64,000 nt of DNA, taken from Haladaptatus caseinilyticus (GTDB taxonomy: Archaea; Halobacteriota; Halobacteria; Halobacteriales; Haladaptataceae). Position numbers and translations under genes: made by a program. This document shows, one piece after another, positions 43,964 through 52,182 of this stretch. Location of the stretch: positions 1 through 64,000 of the forward strand of contig NZ_CP111036.1 in the NCBI RefSeq assembly GCF_026248685.1. The letters run 5' to 3'. The notes below the pieces were generated by a model. That model worked only from the letters and a program-made list of their open reading frames with translations. It did no database searches and was not told the DNA's origin. The stretch's first letter is position 1; each line of letters opens with the position of its first letter.

Positions 43964-45670
43964 TCAGACAGACGTGACGTTCACTCGGTTGACCGAGACA
44001 TGCATGTAGGTGACTCGCGGAATCGCGGTGTACTCCGCCGGGAGTGTCTGGGCCTGGACGAGCGACTGATCGTAATGAACGACGCCGCCCGATTGGAGAA
44101 GCGTCTGTCCACCGACCAGCGCACCAAAGACGCTCGAGTGTGTCGTCACCGAGATCCGTCCTCGATGGCTATCGGAGTTCGGAGCGTACAGGACCCCAGT
44201 AAACTTCGCATCGGAAAAGTCGGCGTTCGTCCCCGGGGGACCGTAGATTCTGAATGCAGGTGAACGGTCACCGGATACAGATACGTTCGCTCCATTGGTC
44301 ACCGACAGCGTGGTTCCGCCCATGTAGACGTTCGCAGTACCGTTTTGCGGTGCGACGACTCGAATTTTCCCACCGTTTACGCTCACATCGCCATCGACGA
44401 CGAGGTCGACATCTCCGTCGGAAAGGTCAAAAACGAGTTCGTCGCTACCGGTGAGTGAGAGCGAGTCGAGGTGGTAATCGCCCGCGGTAAGCGTCCACGT
44501 GACGGTCGATGTATCCAGTTTCGACCCTTCAATGGCGGTCGTGGCATCATTGTCGTTTTCGTCACCGACCGCTTCGATTTCGTGATCGATCATCTTATCG
44601 ACAGGGTCGATCGTGTCGACACTTCCGTTATTTGCGACCCAGCCATCGACGCTTGCTTTTTTGTGTAGTTCCGGTTCGCTCCCGCCATAGGAGATATTTC
44701 CCCTCACTGCGCTATTGCCGCTTTTTAACTCTATCTGTCCCCCACCGGAAACGAGATCACCGCGAATCTCGGCCCCGCCACGCATCGTGACGCCGCCGAC
44801 GGTCTTGATAGTTCCATTCGACCCGCTGGTCATGCTGTACGTTCCGACCGAGGAATTGTAGCTATCGGTGAACGACGGATTACCACCGGACCCTTTGATG
44901 GTGAGTTCCTGTGGCGAGGTAGACGCCAGACCTTGTTTTATTTTCGGGGCTTTCGTCGGCGTGACGAGGGTGAGTGTCACCGTTTTTGCAACGTCGTCGT
45001 ACTGGACTTCGCCACCAGTCCGCCGTTCGAAAAACTGTCCCCATGCCAGATAGTAGTCGCTCTGGACAGTGACGTTTACCGTCGCTTCAGAGAGTGGGTT
45101 GGTTTTTTCTGATTCGGCGAGCGGAAATTTTGGCTCGACGCTTCCGTTTTTTCTAACTTCGAGGCGCGAGTCGAGTGCACCTTCGCCACCGACAGTAACG
45201 AGTGGGAGCGTGAGTGTCGTTTTGCGGTAGTGAAATTCAGGGGGTGAAACCATCGTCGAACCGTCCCCATCATGACGCCACACACCCCCTCCTTGATAGG
45301 CGATGGACGTTCGCTCGTTTCGATAGACGATCGACCCGAGCGTTTGATTCATCACTTCTACTGCCACCCCATCGTCGGGGTCCACTTCGATGCGCATCCA
45401 ACCGTCTCGACTGCGGGTAATCGTCCGCCCATCGTTTCGTACGCCAAGGTTCACTTTTTGCATATCCGTCTCGCCGATACCCACCAAACTGGCTTTGGAG
45501 TCCAGTTGTGTCATCGCGTGCTCCGCGCTGTCGAGTTCGGTCACTCGTTTCGAATCGTCTAACATTGATGATCCGTAGGCGACGATGGCTCCCGTCCCCG
45601 CGAGCGTGATCAAAAGAAGAAGGACGACGCCCACCGTTTCGCTCTGTGCGCGAGTTGACGGGTGTACCAT
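43964..45670 (-). CDS. Large pilin-like surface protein with bactofilin-like beta-helical part
   Basis: 568 residues from ATG 45670. The leader STRAQSETVGVVLLLLITLA matches the RAxSETVG motif of pilin-like protein 5, so it is probably processed by the same peptidase or is a stable anchor. The middle (about 60-300) is a beta domain. The following part (about 310-420) has repeated short hydrophobic turns such as RGGAEIRGDLVSGGGQIELK and NISYGG, like polymer-forming bactofilin proteins. The rest includes further repeating strands (VNGGKIRVVAPQNGTANVYM). It is convergent with the pilus operon and may be the major or an accessory pilus component. Upstream DNA is AT-rich. Confidence 0.78.
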   Translation of the reverse strand: MVHPSTRAQSETVGVVLLLLITLAGTGAIVAYGSSMLDDSKRVTELDSAEHAMTQLDSKASLVGIGETDMQKVNLGVRNDGRTITRSRDGWMRIEVDPDDGVAVEVMNQTLGSIVYRNERTSIAYQGGGVWRHDGDGSTMVSPPEFHYRKTTLTLPLVTVGGEGALDSRLEVRKNGSVEPKFPLAESEKTNPLSEATVNVTVQSDYYLAWGQFFERRTGGEVQYDDVAKTVTLTLVTPTKAPKIKQGLASTSPQELTIKGSGGNPSFTDSYNSSVGTYSMTSGSNGTIKTVGGVTMRGGAEIRGDLVSGGGQIELKSGNSAVRGNISYGGSEPELHKKASVDGWVANNGSVDTIDPVDKMIDHEIEAVGDENDNDATTAIEGSKLDTSTVTWTLTAGDYHLDSLSLTGSDELVFDLSDGDVDLVVDGDVSVNGGKIRVVAPQNGTANVYMGGTTLSVTNGANVSVSGDRSPAFRIYGPPGTNADFSDAKFTGVLYAPNSDSHRGRISVTTHSSVFGALVGGQTLLQSGGVVHYDQSLVQAQTLPAEYTAIPRVTYMHVSVNRVNVTSV

Positions 45671-45852
45671 GCAAGCAACTCTTTCGTCGGCAGTAATAAA
45701 CGTCTGCAATTTTATCGGAAAGAGGTCATTTTAAAGGCCGAAGTAGTCTGCCGTTTCTAACGGTTGCTATCCATTAACCGACTATTTTAATCCTCGATCC
45801 GCCTGCTAATACGGCCACAACAGGTACAATCCCACACCGATGAAGTCATAAT

Positions 45853-45984
45853 ATGGCTCGAACTTCGACGGTCGTGATGCTCGCAGGTGTCGTTATGTTC
45901 TTCATCCCGGAGCCGATAACGTCGGGAATCGGTCTCCTCGTCATTCTGGCTGGATTGGCGATGCGACTGCTCAGTATCGCCTAA
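45853..45984 (+). CDS. 43-residue double-helix membrane protein
   Basis: MARTSTVVMLAGVVMFFIPE is followed by SGIGLLVILAGLAMRLLSIA, two hydrophobic segments around a proline-containing turn. I associate the pattern with a small haloarchaeal membrane protein family. The ATG at 45853 is the only plausible start. Function unknown; single-gene transcript. Confidence 0.65.
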   Translation: MARTSTVVMLAGVVMFFIPEPITSGIGLLVILAGLAMRLLSIA

Positions 45985-46028
45985 TCCGTCGGCGAACGTT
46001 AAGTGTGTCTACGGCGAACTGTTCTCGA

Positions 46029-46178
46029 ATGGGGCGCTTCGATTCGGTCAAACGGATTTTCACGATAGAGGGGGACGAGTATCGGTGTAACTACTGCCGT
46101 CGGACGTTCGCGTATTCCGTCGAACTGCCGGATTTGCGCTGTCCGTACTGCGACTCGCCCGATATCGAACGAGTCTAA
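46029..46178 (+). CDS. 49-residue zinc ribbon protein
   Basis: Begins MGRFDSVKRIFTIEGDEYRC. Two CxxC knuckles (CNYCRR and CPYCDS) form one zinc ribbon of the rubredoxin/RPB type. Such small ribbon proteins in haloarchaea may bind nucleic acid or other proteins. It follows the small membrane protein by 44 bases on the same strand. Confidence 0.75.
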   Translation: MGRFDSVKRIFTIEGDEYRCNYCRRTFAYSVELPDLRCPYCDSPDIERV

Positions 46179-46266
46179 CCCTCCGTTCGGTCGTTCGCGG
46201 AGTGGCGTCTCGAGTCCAGACCGTCACCAACGTTGATGGTTCCGCTTACCGAACGTTCGAGCAACC

Positions 46267-46638
46267 GTGTTCGAATCAGACGAAGCGTTCGTCAACGCCC
46301 TGCAGTCTCATATCGGTTCCGCGCTCCAGACGGTCGCTAGCCGACGAAACGGACGGTACGATGTGCTTTACACGCGCAACGACGTGACCGGTCGATTCAC
46401 ACCGGCCGATTTCGATCGGCTTCACGACGAATCGCTGCTCGCGGATACGTCCCGTGAGAATACCGAAAACGTGTTTCGAGCCGGGTCGCTCAACTTTGCG
46501 ATCTATACGTTCGACACGGCCGTCATCGTACAGTTTTCTCAGACGTCCGGATCGCTCTTCGTCGGTTTCGACAACGACGATGTTCCGATTCTCCCCGTCG
46601 TGGAGCTGTGTTCCGAGTGGTCTCAAACGCGTAAGTAA
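46267..46638 (+). CDS. Conserved haloarchaeal protein of unknown function
   Basis: The 123-residue protein starts with GTG at 46267 (MFESDEAFVNALQSHIGSAL) and is predicted cytosolic. It contains YDVLYTRNDVTGRFTPADFD and AIYTFDTAVIVQFSQTSGSL, suggesting an alpha/beta sensor-like fold. No family name is recalled with confidence. Its last 16 bases overlap the convergent Tat protein gene. Confidence 0.6.
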   Translation: MFESDEAFVNALQSHIGSALQTVASRRNGRYDVLYTRNDVTGRFTPADFDRLHDESLLADTSRENTENVFRAGSLNFAIYTFDTAVIVQFSQTSGSLFVGFDNDDVPILPVVELCSEWSQTRK

Positions 46639-47102
46639 CGGGCATCCTCACGTCGAGCGACGACCCCATAGAACGGCCACACCGCACAGAATCCGCTCGG
46701 CGCATCGACGCACGTGAATATCGTCGCGATTCTGTACGTGTCCTTCGGAATTTGCTTTTGCGTGGCGAATGCGATCCCTTGCCGTCCTCGTGGTTCGTCC
46801 CCTTCGAACACCGTAACGAGATACCGGTACAGGAGCGTCTTTTCCTCGAAACATTCCGGCTTGGTCGGCCCGAACGTCCCCTCGGCTCGTTCGAGCAGTA
46901 GTCGGTCGTTTACGTCCGGTGTCGGATCGTCCTCACTCGTGACATCACAGGTGTACAATTTCACGGCAGCGGGCGCGTCCGCGTCACCTGTGATTTCCTT
47001 CCGGACCGCTCTCGCCGGTGGTCCAGTTCCGATTCCGGTCAGTGTGCCTCCCATGACAGCGACCTGTCGAAGGAGACTCCGTCTCGTGTTCGAATTCGTC
47101 AT
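46623..47102 (-). CDS. Tat-exported small protein of unknown function
   Basis: 159 residues. The N-terminus MTNSNTRRSLLRQVAVMGGT contains the twin-arginine motif TRRSLLRQ and a hydrophobic stretch, so the protein is expected to be exported folded. The mature part has four cysteines (TCDVTS, PECFEE, FTCVDAP, GFCAVW), which could form disulfides outside. No enzyme motif is visible. It is monocistronic and convergent with the upstream unknown gene. Confidence 0.7.
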   Translation of the reverse strand: MTNSNTRRSLLRQVAVMGGTLTGIGTGPPARAVRKEITGDADAPAAVKLYTCDVTSEDDPTPDVNDRLLLERAEGTFGPTKPECFEEKTLLYRYLVTVFEGDEPRGRQGIAFATQKQIPKDTYRIATIFTCVDAPSGFCAVWPFYGVVARREDARYLRV

Positions 47103-47232
47103 TGGTAACGACCTACATACGGGCTGACTGAGTTACGACCGAGTCACGATTAGCCCTTTCGGCGGGGTTCTTTTCCATCATCGTCCGATCGCGATAGCCA
47201 GTCTCATCGTCGTATCGAGCGCTGAGGAACTC

Positions 47233-47676
47233 GTGTACTATCGAATCCTTTCGTATGCAGGCCCGACCCTTACGCTCGTTCGGACGCTACTGTATAGCAC
47301 GATGTTCGGACCACTTACAGTCGGGAAGAAGGCGGCGAAATTCGGGTACAAGCGGTTCGGGATACCGGGTGCGGTCGTGTCCGGAAGTGCCGGACTCATC
47401 GGGTATATCGCAGTGAGACGCGCCGTCAAATCGGTCGTGAAGGGAAAGGACGTCGATACTGCCATCGACACGAAAACCATCCGTTCGGCCGTCGATGAAA
47501 ACGGACTCGATGCAGTGACTGATACCGAAACCCTCGAAGCCGCGATCGACGAGGACGAACTGGGTTCAGATATCGACATCGACGACGTTCAGTCGGCGAC
47601 GGAAGCCGAGGCGGATGAACTGCAAAACGATACGGAGGACGTGGATTCCGACGAATCGAACGAGTCCGCCACGTAG
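47233..47676 (+). CDS. Membrane-anchored protein with acidic tail
   Basis: 147 residues from GTG 47233, which has a GAGGA six bases upstream; ATG 47302 is an alternative that removes 23 residues. The N-terminal half has a hydrophobic region (FGIPGAVVSGSAGLIGYIAV) flanked by basic residues. The C-terminal half is very acidic and helical (DTETLEAAIDEDELGSDIDI), ending in a Glu/Asp/Ser tail. The family is unknown; a scaffold or membrane-adaptor role is possible. Confidence 0.6.
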   Translation: MYYRILSYAGPTLTLVRTLLYSTMFGPLTVGKKAAKFGYKRFGIPGAVVSGSAGLIGYIAVRRAVKSVVKGKDVDTAIDTKTIRSAVDENGLDAVTDTETLEAAIDEDELGSDIDIDDVQSATEAEADELQNDTEDVDSDESNESAT

Positions 47677-47787
47677 CTCCGCTCCCGTCGTTCCTCACAC
47701 CCGTCAAAATCGTAACCACTATCCAATCTAGCTTTCACGAGTGGGGCCGATAGGTCTTAGAACGTCGCAACCTTCTCCGTTTACCGC

Positions 47788-48126
47788 ATGAAATCCGTGA
47801 TTCACCTCATCTCGGGGGACGAAAGCGAACAAGATACCGCACTCGCGATCGCGAGGAATCTGTTAGACGACGAAAGCGGCACCATCGATGACGTCGCAGT
47901 CGTGGCTCAGTCGAAGGGAATCGAGTCGGTCATCAACGGTGGCGACAGGGAGGAACGAGTGCTGTCGCTGTTGGACGATGGCGTCCCGTTCAAAGCCTGT
48001 ACCAACACGCTCGACGTGATGAATCTCGACGAATCCGACCTCATCGACGGCGTCGAAACCGTTCCGGAAGGGGCCGTCGAAGTGACTCGGTTGGAAAACG
48101 AGGGCTACGCGTACATGCGGCCGTAG
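47788..48126 (+). CDS. DsrE-like sulfur-relay family protein
   Basis: The 112-residue cytosolic protein has the DsrE/DsrF fold layout: MKSVIHLISGDESEQDTALA, then VAVVAQSKGIESVINGGDRE and VPFKACTNTLDVMNLDESDL. One cysteine (KACTNT) sits where the reactive cysteine of DsrE-like proteins is found. Likely role is sulfur transfer or redox handling. ATG 47788 is used. Confidence 0.78.
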   Translation: MKSVIHLISGDESEQDTALAIARNLLDDESGTIDDVAVVAQSKGIESVINGGDREERVLSLLDDGVPFKACTNTLDVMNLDESDLIDGVETVPEGAVEVTRLENEGYAYMRP

Positions 48127-48236
48127 TGGGAGATGTACATCAACCGAGTCAAAAACGTCGATTCAAGGATCGATTTTCGGTGACCCTTCGAGATGTATCG
48201 ACGATTCGTTTCGCCCGACCCTTCCTTACTAGTGGT

Positions 48237-48335
48237 AGTGGACTCGCCGGGACTGAGCAAACGGTGGTCTGCTTGCGAAGGTCGGTGAGCCCACTGAGTG
48301 AGCGAAGTGAAACGAAAGAAGTGGACTCGCCGGGA
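48237..48335. repeat. 16-base direct repeat next to tRNA-Ala
   Basis: AGTGGACTCGCCGGGA occurs at 48237-48252 and again at 48320-48335, the second copy covering the 3' end of the tRNA-Ala gene. The spacing of 83 bases is too short to hold an element. The repeat could be the scar of an integrated element or a template-switch relic. Confidence 0.6.
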
Positions 48336-48393
48336 TTTGAACCCGGGGCCTCTCCCATGCCAAGGGAGTGATCTACCACTGATCTACGAGCCC
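48322..48393 (-). tRNA. tRNA-Ala(GGC)
   Basis: Read on the minus strand it is a 72-base cloverleaf starting GGGCTCG and closing with CGAGTCC plus discriminator A. The anticodon stem CTCCC/GGGAG encloses TTGGCAT, anticodon GGC. The T arm is CCGGG-TTCAAAT-CCCGG. There is no intron and no CCA encoded. Confidence 0.93.
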
Positions 48394-48707
48394 GCGTCTG
48401 CACTCGTTTCTTCCTCGGCACCACTGATAAACCTCTCGAAATCAGTGTGGCCTCGGCGGACTGTAGCACGGCGAACCGAATAGCAACGATTTAACTGTCT
48501 TCGGAGTTTTCGTCCTGATACGGGAACGGCACAGCCGCAAATCCGACTCGTTGCGCGCGTTCGCGGGCAGTTGCCCGCTCTCTTCCGGGACAATTCGTCC
48601 CCTTTGCGCAACTTGGGATTGCGGACGTGCACCGTGGCGATCGCCACGACCGGCGGACTTTCCGCCGATCACACTCTAGCGGCTCGTGCAGTTCCTATCC
48701 TCGAACA

Positions 48708-49169
48708 ATGGCACGAATGCACACCCGACGCCGTGGGTCGTCCGGTTCGGACCGACCTGTGGCAGACGAACCACCGGAGTGGAGTGACGTAGAAGCAGAC
48801 GACGTGGAAGACCGCGTCGTCGAACTCGCGGAAGACGGACACAGCCCGAGCGAAATCGGACTGAAGCTCCGTGACGAAGGCGTAACCGGTACGCCCGTCC
48901 CGAACGTGAAGCTCGTCACCGGCAAGAAAGTGACCGAGATTCTGGAGGAGAACGACGCAGATCCCGACCTGCCCGAAGACCTCCGGAACCTGATGGCGCG
49001 CGCCGTGCGCCTGCGTGAACACGTCAACGACAATCCGCAGGACAAGCACAACAAACGTGCGCTGCAGAACACTGAGTCGAAAGTTCGACGCCTCGTCAAC
49101 TACTACCGCGGCGACGAACTCGACGAGGACTTCACCTACACCTACGATACCGCGAAAGAACTCCTATAG
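48708..49169 (+). CDS. rps15: 30S ribosomal protein S15 (S13e)
   Basis: Small-subunit protein that binds 16S rRNA. 153 residues starting MARMHTRRRGSSGSDRPVAD. The archaeal N-terminal extension EPPEWSDVEADDVEDRVVEL precedes the S15 core with LRNLMARAVRLREHVNDNPQ and DKHNKRALQNTESKVRRLVN. ATG 48708 matches the conserved N-terminus. First gene of a translationally close cluster with the RecJ-like gene, Pcc1 and S3Ae. Confidence 0.96.
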   Translation: MARMHTRRRGSSGSDRPVADEPPEWSDVEADDVEDRVVELAEDGHSPSEIGLKLRDEGVTGTPVPNVKLVTGKKVTEILEENDADPDLPEDLRNLMARAVRLREHVNDNPQDKHNKRALQNTESKVRRLVNYYRGDELDEDFTYTYDTAKELL

Positions 49170-50330
49170 ATGGCAACATCCGGTCGAACCGCTTCCGAGG
49201 ACGCCCCAACCGCGAGCGACGTGACAGCGACGCTTCGCGACGCTGGCTTCGTTCGAATCGTCGCCTATCCGGACGGCGACGGACTCGCGGCCAGTGGCGT
49301 CCTCGCCCGCACCTGCGCGAACATCGGAATCCCGTTCCAAGTAAGTGCCACGCGATTTCCCACCCAACGTGCCGACTCCCACGGCGACGATGTCGTCGTG
49401 ACGGTTGGCGCACCGGGTGGCACCGTTGCACTCACTGAGCGTCCAGCGAGCATCGTGGCCTTCGAGGCTGCGGATGGACTCGGCGGTGGCCCTGACCCGG
49501 TTCTCGCCCTCGCTGGTGCTGTCGCTGCAGGAACCCCACCGGGCGCGGACGATTGCGCCCACCTGTTGGATGCGGCTTCCGACCGACTTACCCGTAGACC
49601 CGGCGTTGCGACGCCGACGGAAGACCTCGCGGATGGATTGGCACATTCGACGCTGATTCACACCGGCTTCTCGGGCAATCCAGGCGCGGTGCAGGCCGAA
49701 CTCGCGGAGATCGATCTCCCCGTCGAACTCGACGATGACGCGCATCGGCGAGTCGCCTCGCTCGTCGCGCTCTCGGTCACAGGACCGGAAAGCGCGACGC
49801 CGAGAGCAGGTAAGATGGTCGAACGTGTACTCCATCCCTACGAACTCGTGGACGGCCCATTTGCGACGCTCGGCGGTTATGCCGACGTGCTCGATGCGGT
49901 CGCACACGAGCAGTCCGGAACGGGCATCGCGCTAGCGCTCGGACACGACGCCCGTGCACCCGCACTGGACGCGTGGCGTGACCACGCGGAAAGCGCCCAC
50001 GCGGTGCTCCAAGAGGCGACGACGGGTCGATACGATGGCCTGTTCGTCGCTCGGACGGACGGTGCACCCGTCGAGACGGCTGCTCGGCTGTTGGGCGATT
50101 ATCGCTCACCGGAGCCGATCGCGCTGGTCGTCACGGACGACGAGGCTGCTGCCGTGGCAGTCGATGGGCGCGGCGGGGAACCCGATTCGGCCTCGCCGAC
50201 CCTCGGCGATGCGATGGCAACGGCCGCAGACGGACTCGGCGGCGCTGGGACGGGAAGCACGCATCGCGGGTATGCGCGGTTCGACGCGGACGCAAAGGAG
50301 TTCCTATCGGCGTTTCGGGAGGCACTATGA
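49170..50330 (+). CDS. Degenerate RecJ/DHH-family protein
   Basis: The 386-residue haloarchaeal protein begins the base after the S15 stop. It retains the first motif of the RecJ/DHH family as AYPDGDGLAASGVLAR (Asp 35 and 37), and the later glycine-rich DHHA1-like region is recognisable. The DHH triad itself and the second Asp motif are not visible, the regions being replaced by low-complexity Ala/Gly-rich sequence. It is thus likely an inactive RecJ/Cdc45-like relative or divergent nuclease, perhaps part of replication or translation coupling. It sits between ribosomal protein and KEOPS genes, a conserved haloarchaeal context. Confidence 0.75.
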   Translation: MATSGRTASEDAPTASDVTATLRDAGFVRIVAYPDGDGLAASGVLARTCANIGIPFQVSATRFPTQRADSHGDDVVVTVGAPGGTVALTERPASIVAFEAADGLGGGPDPVLALAGAVAAGTPPGADDCAHLLDAASDRLTRRPGVATPTEDLADGLAHSTLIHTGFSGNPGAVQAELAEIDLPVELDDDAHRRVASLVALSVTGPESATPRAGKMVERVLHPYELVDGPFATLGGYADVLDAVAHEQSGTGIALALGHDARAPALDAWRDHAESAHAVLQEATTGRYDGLFVARTDGAPVETAARLLGDYRSPEPIALVVTDDEAAAVAVDGRGGEPDSASPTLGDAMATAADGLGGAGTGSTHRGYARFDADAKEFLSAFREAL

Positions 50331-50566
50331 GACGAGCAACGATCCGCACGGAGTTGGACGATGCCGACGTGCTCGCCGCGTCGCTCGAACCGGACAACAC
50401 GCCCGAAATCGAAACGAGCGTGGAGGACGGAACGATAGTGACGCACATCGAACGCGAGACGACCGGCGGACTCCAATCTACCGTGGACGATTACGTCGTC
50501 AACCTCTCGGTGGCAGCACAGACAGTACAGATAGCGAACGATTACAACGACACGAACCATGAGTGA
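50327..50566 (+). CDS. pcc1: KEOPS complex subunit Pcc1
   Basis: Small dimerisation subunit of the tRNA threonylcarbamoyladenosine (t6A) complex. The 79-residue protein begins MRRATIRTELDDADVLAASL and contains TGGLQSTVDDYVVNLSVAAQ near the end, the typical Pcc1 pattern of strand, helix and a helix with NL. Overlaps the previous stop by four bases and the following S3Ae by eight. Confidence 0.9.
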   Translation: MRRATIRTELDDADVLAASLEPDNTPEIETSVEDGTIVTHIERETTGGLQSTVDDYVVNLSVAAQTVQIANDYNDTNHE

Positions 50567-51194
50567 ACGATCAGTCTCTAAGAAGTCACAGGAAAAGCGG
50601 TGGTACACCGTCCTCGCTCCCGAGCAGTTCGACCGAGAGGAGCTTGGAACGACCCCCGCAGATGAACCGGACAAGGTGCTCGGCCGCACCATCGAAACCA
50701 CGCTGGGCGAACTGACGAACAACGCCAGCGAGAACAACACGAAGTTGACCTTCAAAATCAACGACGTCGGAAGCGACTCGGCGTACACCGAGTTCGTTCG
50801 ACACGAACTCACCCGCGACTATCTCCGTAGTCTCGGCCGCCGCGGTGCCTCGAAAATCGAGGCGTACATCACTGTGCTGACCTCGGACGACTACCGCGTC
50901 CAGATTCAGCCAGTCGCGTTCACGACGAAGAAGGCGGACCACAGCCAGGAGAAGGCCATCCGCCGAACGATGATCGACCTCGTGCGGGACGCAGTGCAGG
51001 AACGCACGTTCAAGGAGGTCGTCGATAGCATCGTCGAAGGTCGCATCTCCAGTGCGATCTACGGCGAGGCGAAAACCATCTACCCACTCCGCCGGGTCGA
51101 AATCCAGAAAGCGACGCTGGAAGCCTACCCGGAAGAGGTCGCCGAAGAGGAGGAGACCTCCGTGGACGTGGAAGAAGAAGACGTCGAAGTCTAA
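50559..51194 (+). CDS. rps3ae: 30S ribosomal protein S3Ae
   Basis: Archaeal and eukaryotic small-subunit protein. 211 residues, with KRWYTVLAPEQFDREELGTT near the start, then GRTIETTLGELTNNASENNT and KTIYPLRRVEIQKATLEAYP. An acidic tail follows (EEVAEEEETSVDVEEEDVEV). ATG at 50559 overlaps pcc1 by eight bases. A T-run follows the stop. Confidence 0.96.
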   Translation: MSERSVSKKSQEKRWYTVLAPEQFDREELGTTPADEPDKVLGRTIETTLGELTNNASENNTKLTFKINDVGSDSAYTEFVRHELTRDYLRSLGRRGASKIEAYITVLTSDDYRVQIQPVAFTTKKADHSQEKAIRRTMIDLVRDAVQERTFKEVVDSIVEGRISSAIYGEAKTIYPLRRVEIQKATLEAYPEEVAEEEETSVDVEEEDVEV

Positions 51195-51209
51195 TCGACG
51201 CACAAACTG

Positions 51210-51220
51210 TTTCGTTTTTT
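51210..51220 (+). terminator. Probable terminator after rps3ae
   Basis: The stretch TTTCGTTTTTT at 51210-51220 lies about 15-25 bases after the S3Ae stop. T-rich tracts of this kind end many archaeal transcripts. Confidence 0.4.
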
Positions 51221-51260
51221 GTCGCTCGCTCGAACGTTTGAAAAACGACTCGGGGAGTCA

Positions 51261-51695
51261 CTACTCCGTTACGACGATACTGCCGGACATGCCGCTGGGT
51301 TCGTGGGGAACACAGAAGTAAGAGTAACTACCCGGCACCTCGAACGTGTGTTCGTATGTCGTGCCTTGATCTATCGAGCCGCCGTACCCGCTTTGCCACG
51401 CATCGCGGGCGGCCTGCTCGGAGTCGTAGCCACCGGAGGCGAAGTATTCGGCACCCTTCGGAATCCCACCGTTTCCGTAGGCGGTGACGGTGTGTCTGCG
51501 CATACCGGTGTTTTTCCAGACGACGGTCGTTCCGGGGGTCACTTCGAGTTCACGCGGATGGAAGGCGTTCGACCCCATCCCGACGTCGAAGTCGCCCTGT
51601 GAGGTGTTTCGGCCGGTGTCCATGATTCCAGCACATCCCGCCAAAGTGACGGATGCGGACCCGACGATGCCGGCCAGAAACGCTCGGCGGTTCAT
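51261..51695 (-). CDS. Halocyanin-like blue copper lipoprotein
   Basis: Membrane-anchored type I copper protein for electron transfer outside the cell. 144 residues from ATG 51695. The leader MNRRAFLAGIVGSASVTLAG is Tat-like with a lipobox ending LAGC (Cys 21). The plastocyanin fold has the copper ligands His 68 (RRHTVTAYG), Cys 128 and His 131 (FCVPHEPSG) and Met 136. The upstream frame is open for another 74 codons but without likeness. Convergent with rps3ae. Confidence 0.92.
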   Translation of the reverse strand: MNRRAFLAGIVGSASVTLAGCAGIMDTGRNTSQGDFDVGMGSNAFHPRELEVTPGTTVVWKNTGMRRHTVTAYGNGGIPKGAEYFASGGYDSEQAARDAWQSGYGGSIDQGTTYEHTFEVPGSYSYFCVPHEPSGMSGSIVVTE

Positions 51696-51870
51696 AGTTC
51701 GAACTCGGGTTGCTCCCCGTATATGTCTCTCGAAAGTTCTACGAAAGTGGGAATGGGTTGTGTGTGGGTTTTGGTGTACGACAGCGGTAGTTTCCGCGCC
51801 GACTACTGCAACGGCATCGGTCGTTCCCGAGCAGTCCGCAACTGCCGACTTCAAATAACCGCCTCCGCAT

Positions 51871-51907
51871 GCGGGCAGGTGCGCCAGCGGTCGGCGCACC
51901 TGCCCGC
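51871..51907. repeat. Perfect 15-bp inverted repeat
   Basis: GCGGGCAGGTGCGCC is separated by seven bases from its exact reverse complement GGCGCACCTGCCCGC, giving a very stable hairpin on either strand. No T-run follows on the plus strand, so a terminator reading is not favoured. Confidence 0.85.
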
Positions 51908-51923
51908 GACGCCCCATCCTCCC

Positions 51924-51977
51924 CGCGCCGGGAGTCAGGGCTTCGCCGTGAATGGCTCACCCCCGACTCCCGGCGCG
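51924..51977. repeat. Perfect 13-bp inverted repeat with long loop
   Basis: CGCGCCGGGAGTC (51924-51936) pairs with GACTCCCGGCGCG (51965-51977), with 28 bases between. It stands 16 bases after the previous hairpin. Confidence 0.8.
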
Positions 51978-52078
51978 TCCTGTCGGCTGAACGAACTGGC
52001 GATTCACGACGGATGGGTGACTTGCCGAACGGTTGCCCCAGCGAGTTCGCACGAGGGGAGCGAGGCGACGAATAGCGC

Positions 52079-52182
52079 GGAACGGAGTTCCGTGGACTGT
52101 CGAGCGGCACTGCCGCGAGACGACGGCGAAGCAGTGAGTCGTGAGCGAAGCGAACACCGAGTGCAACCCCGCGTTGGCGGGG
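52079..52182. repeat. Series of short perfect hairpins
   Basis: GGAAC-GGA-GTTCC (52079-52091), GCGGCA-C-TGCCGC (52104-52116) and CCCCGC-GTTG-GCGGGG (52167-52182) follow one another. Together with the two larger ones upstream they make an unusually structured segment. Confidence 0.7.
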
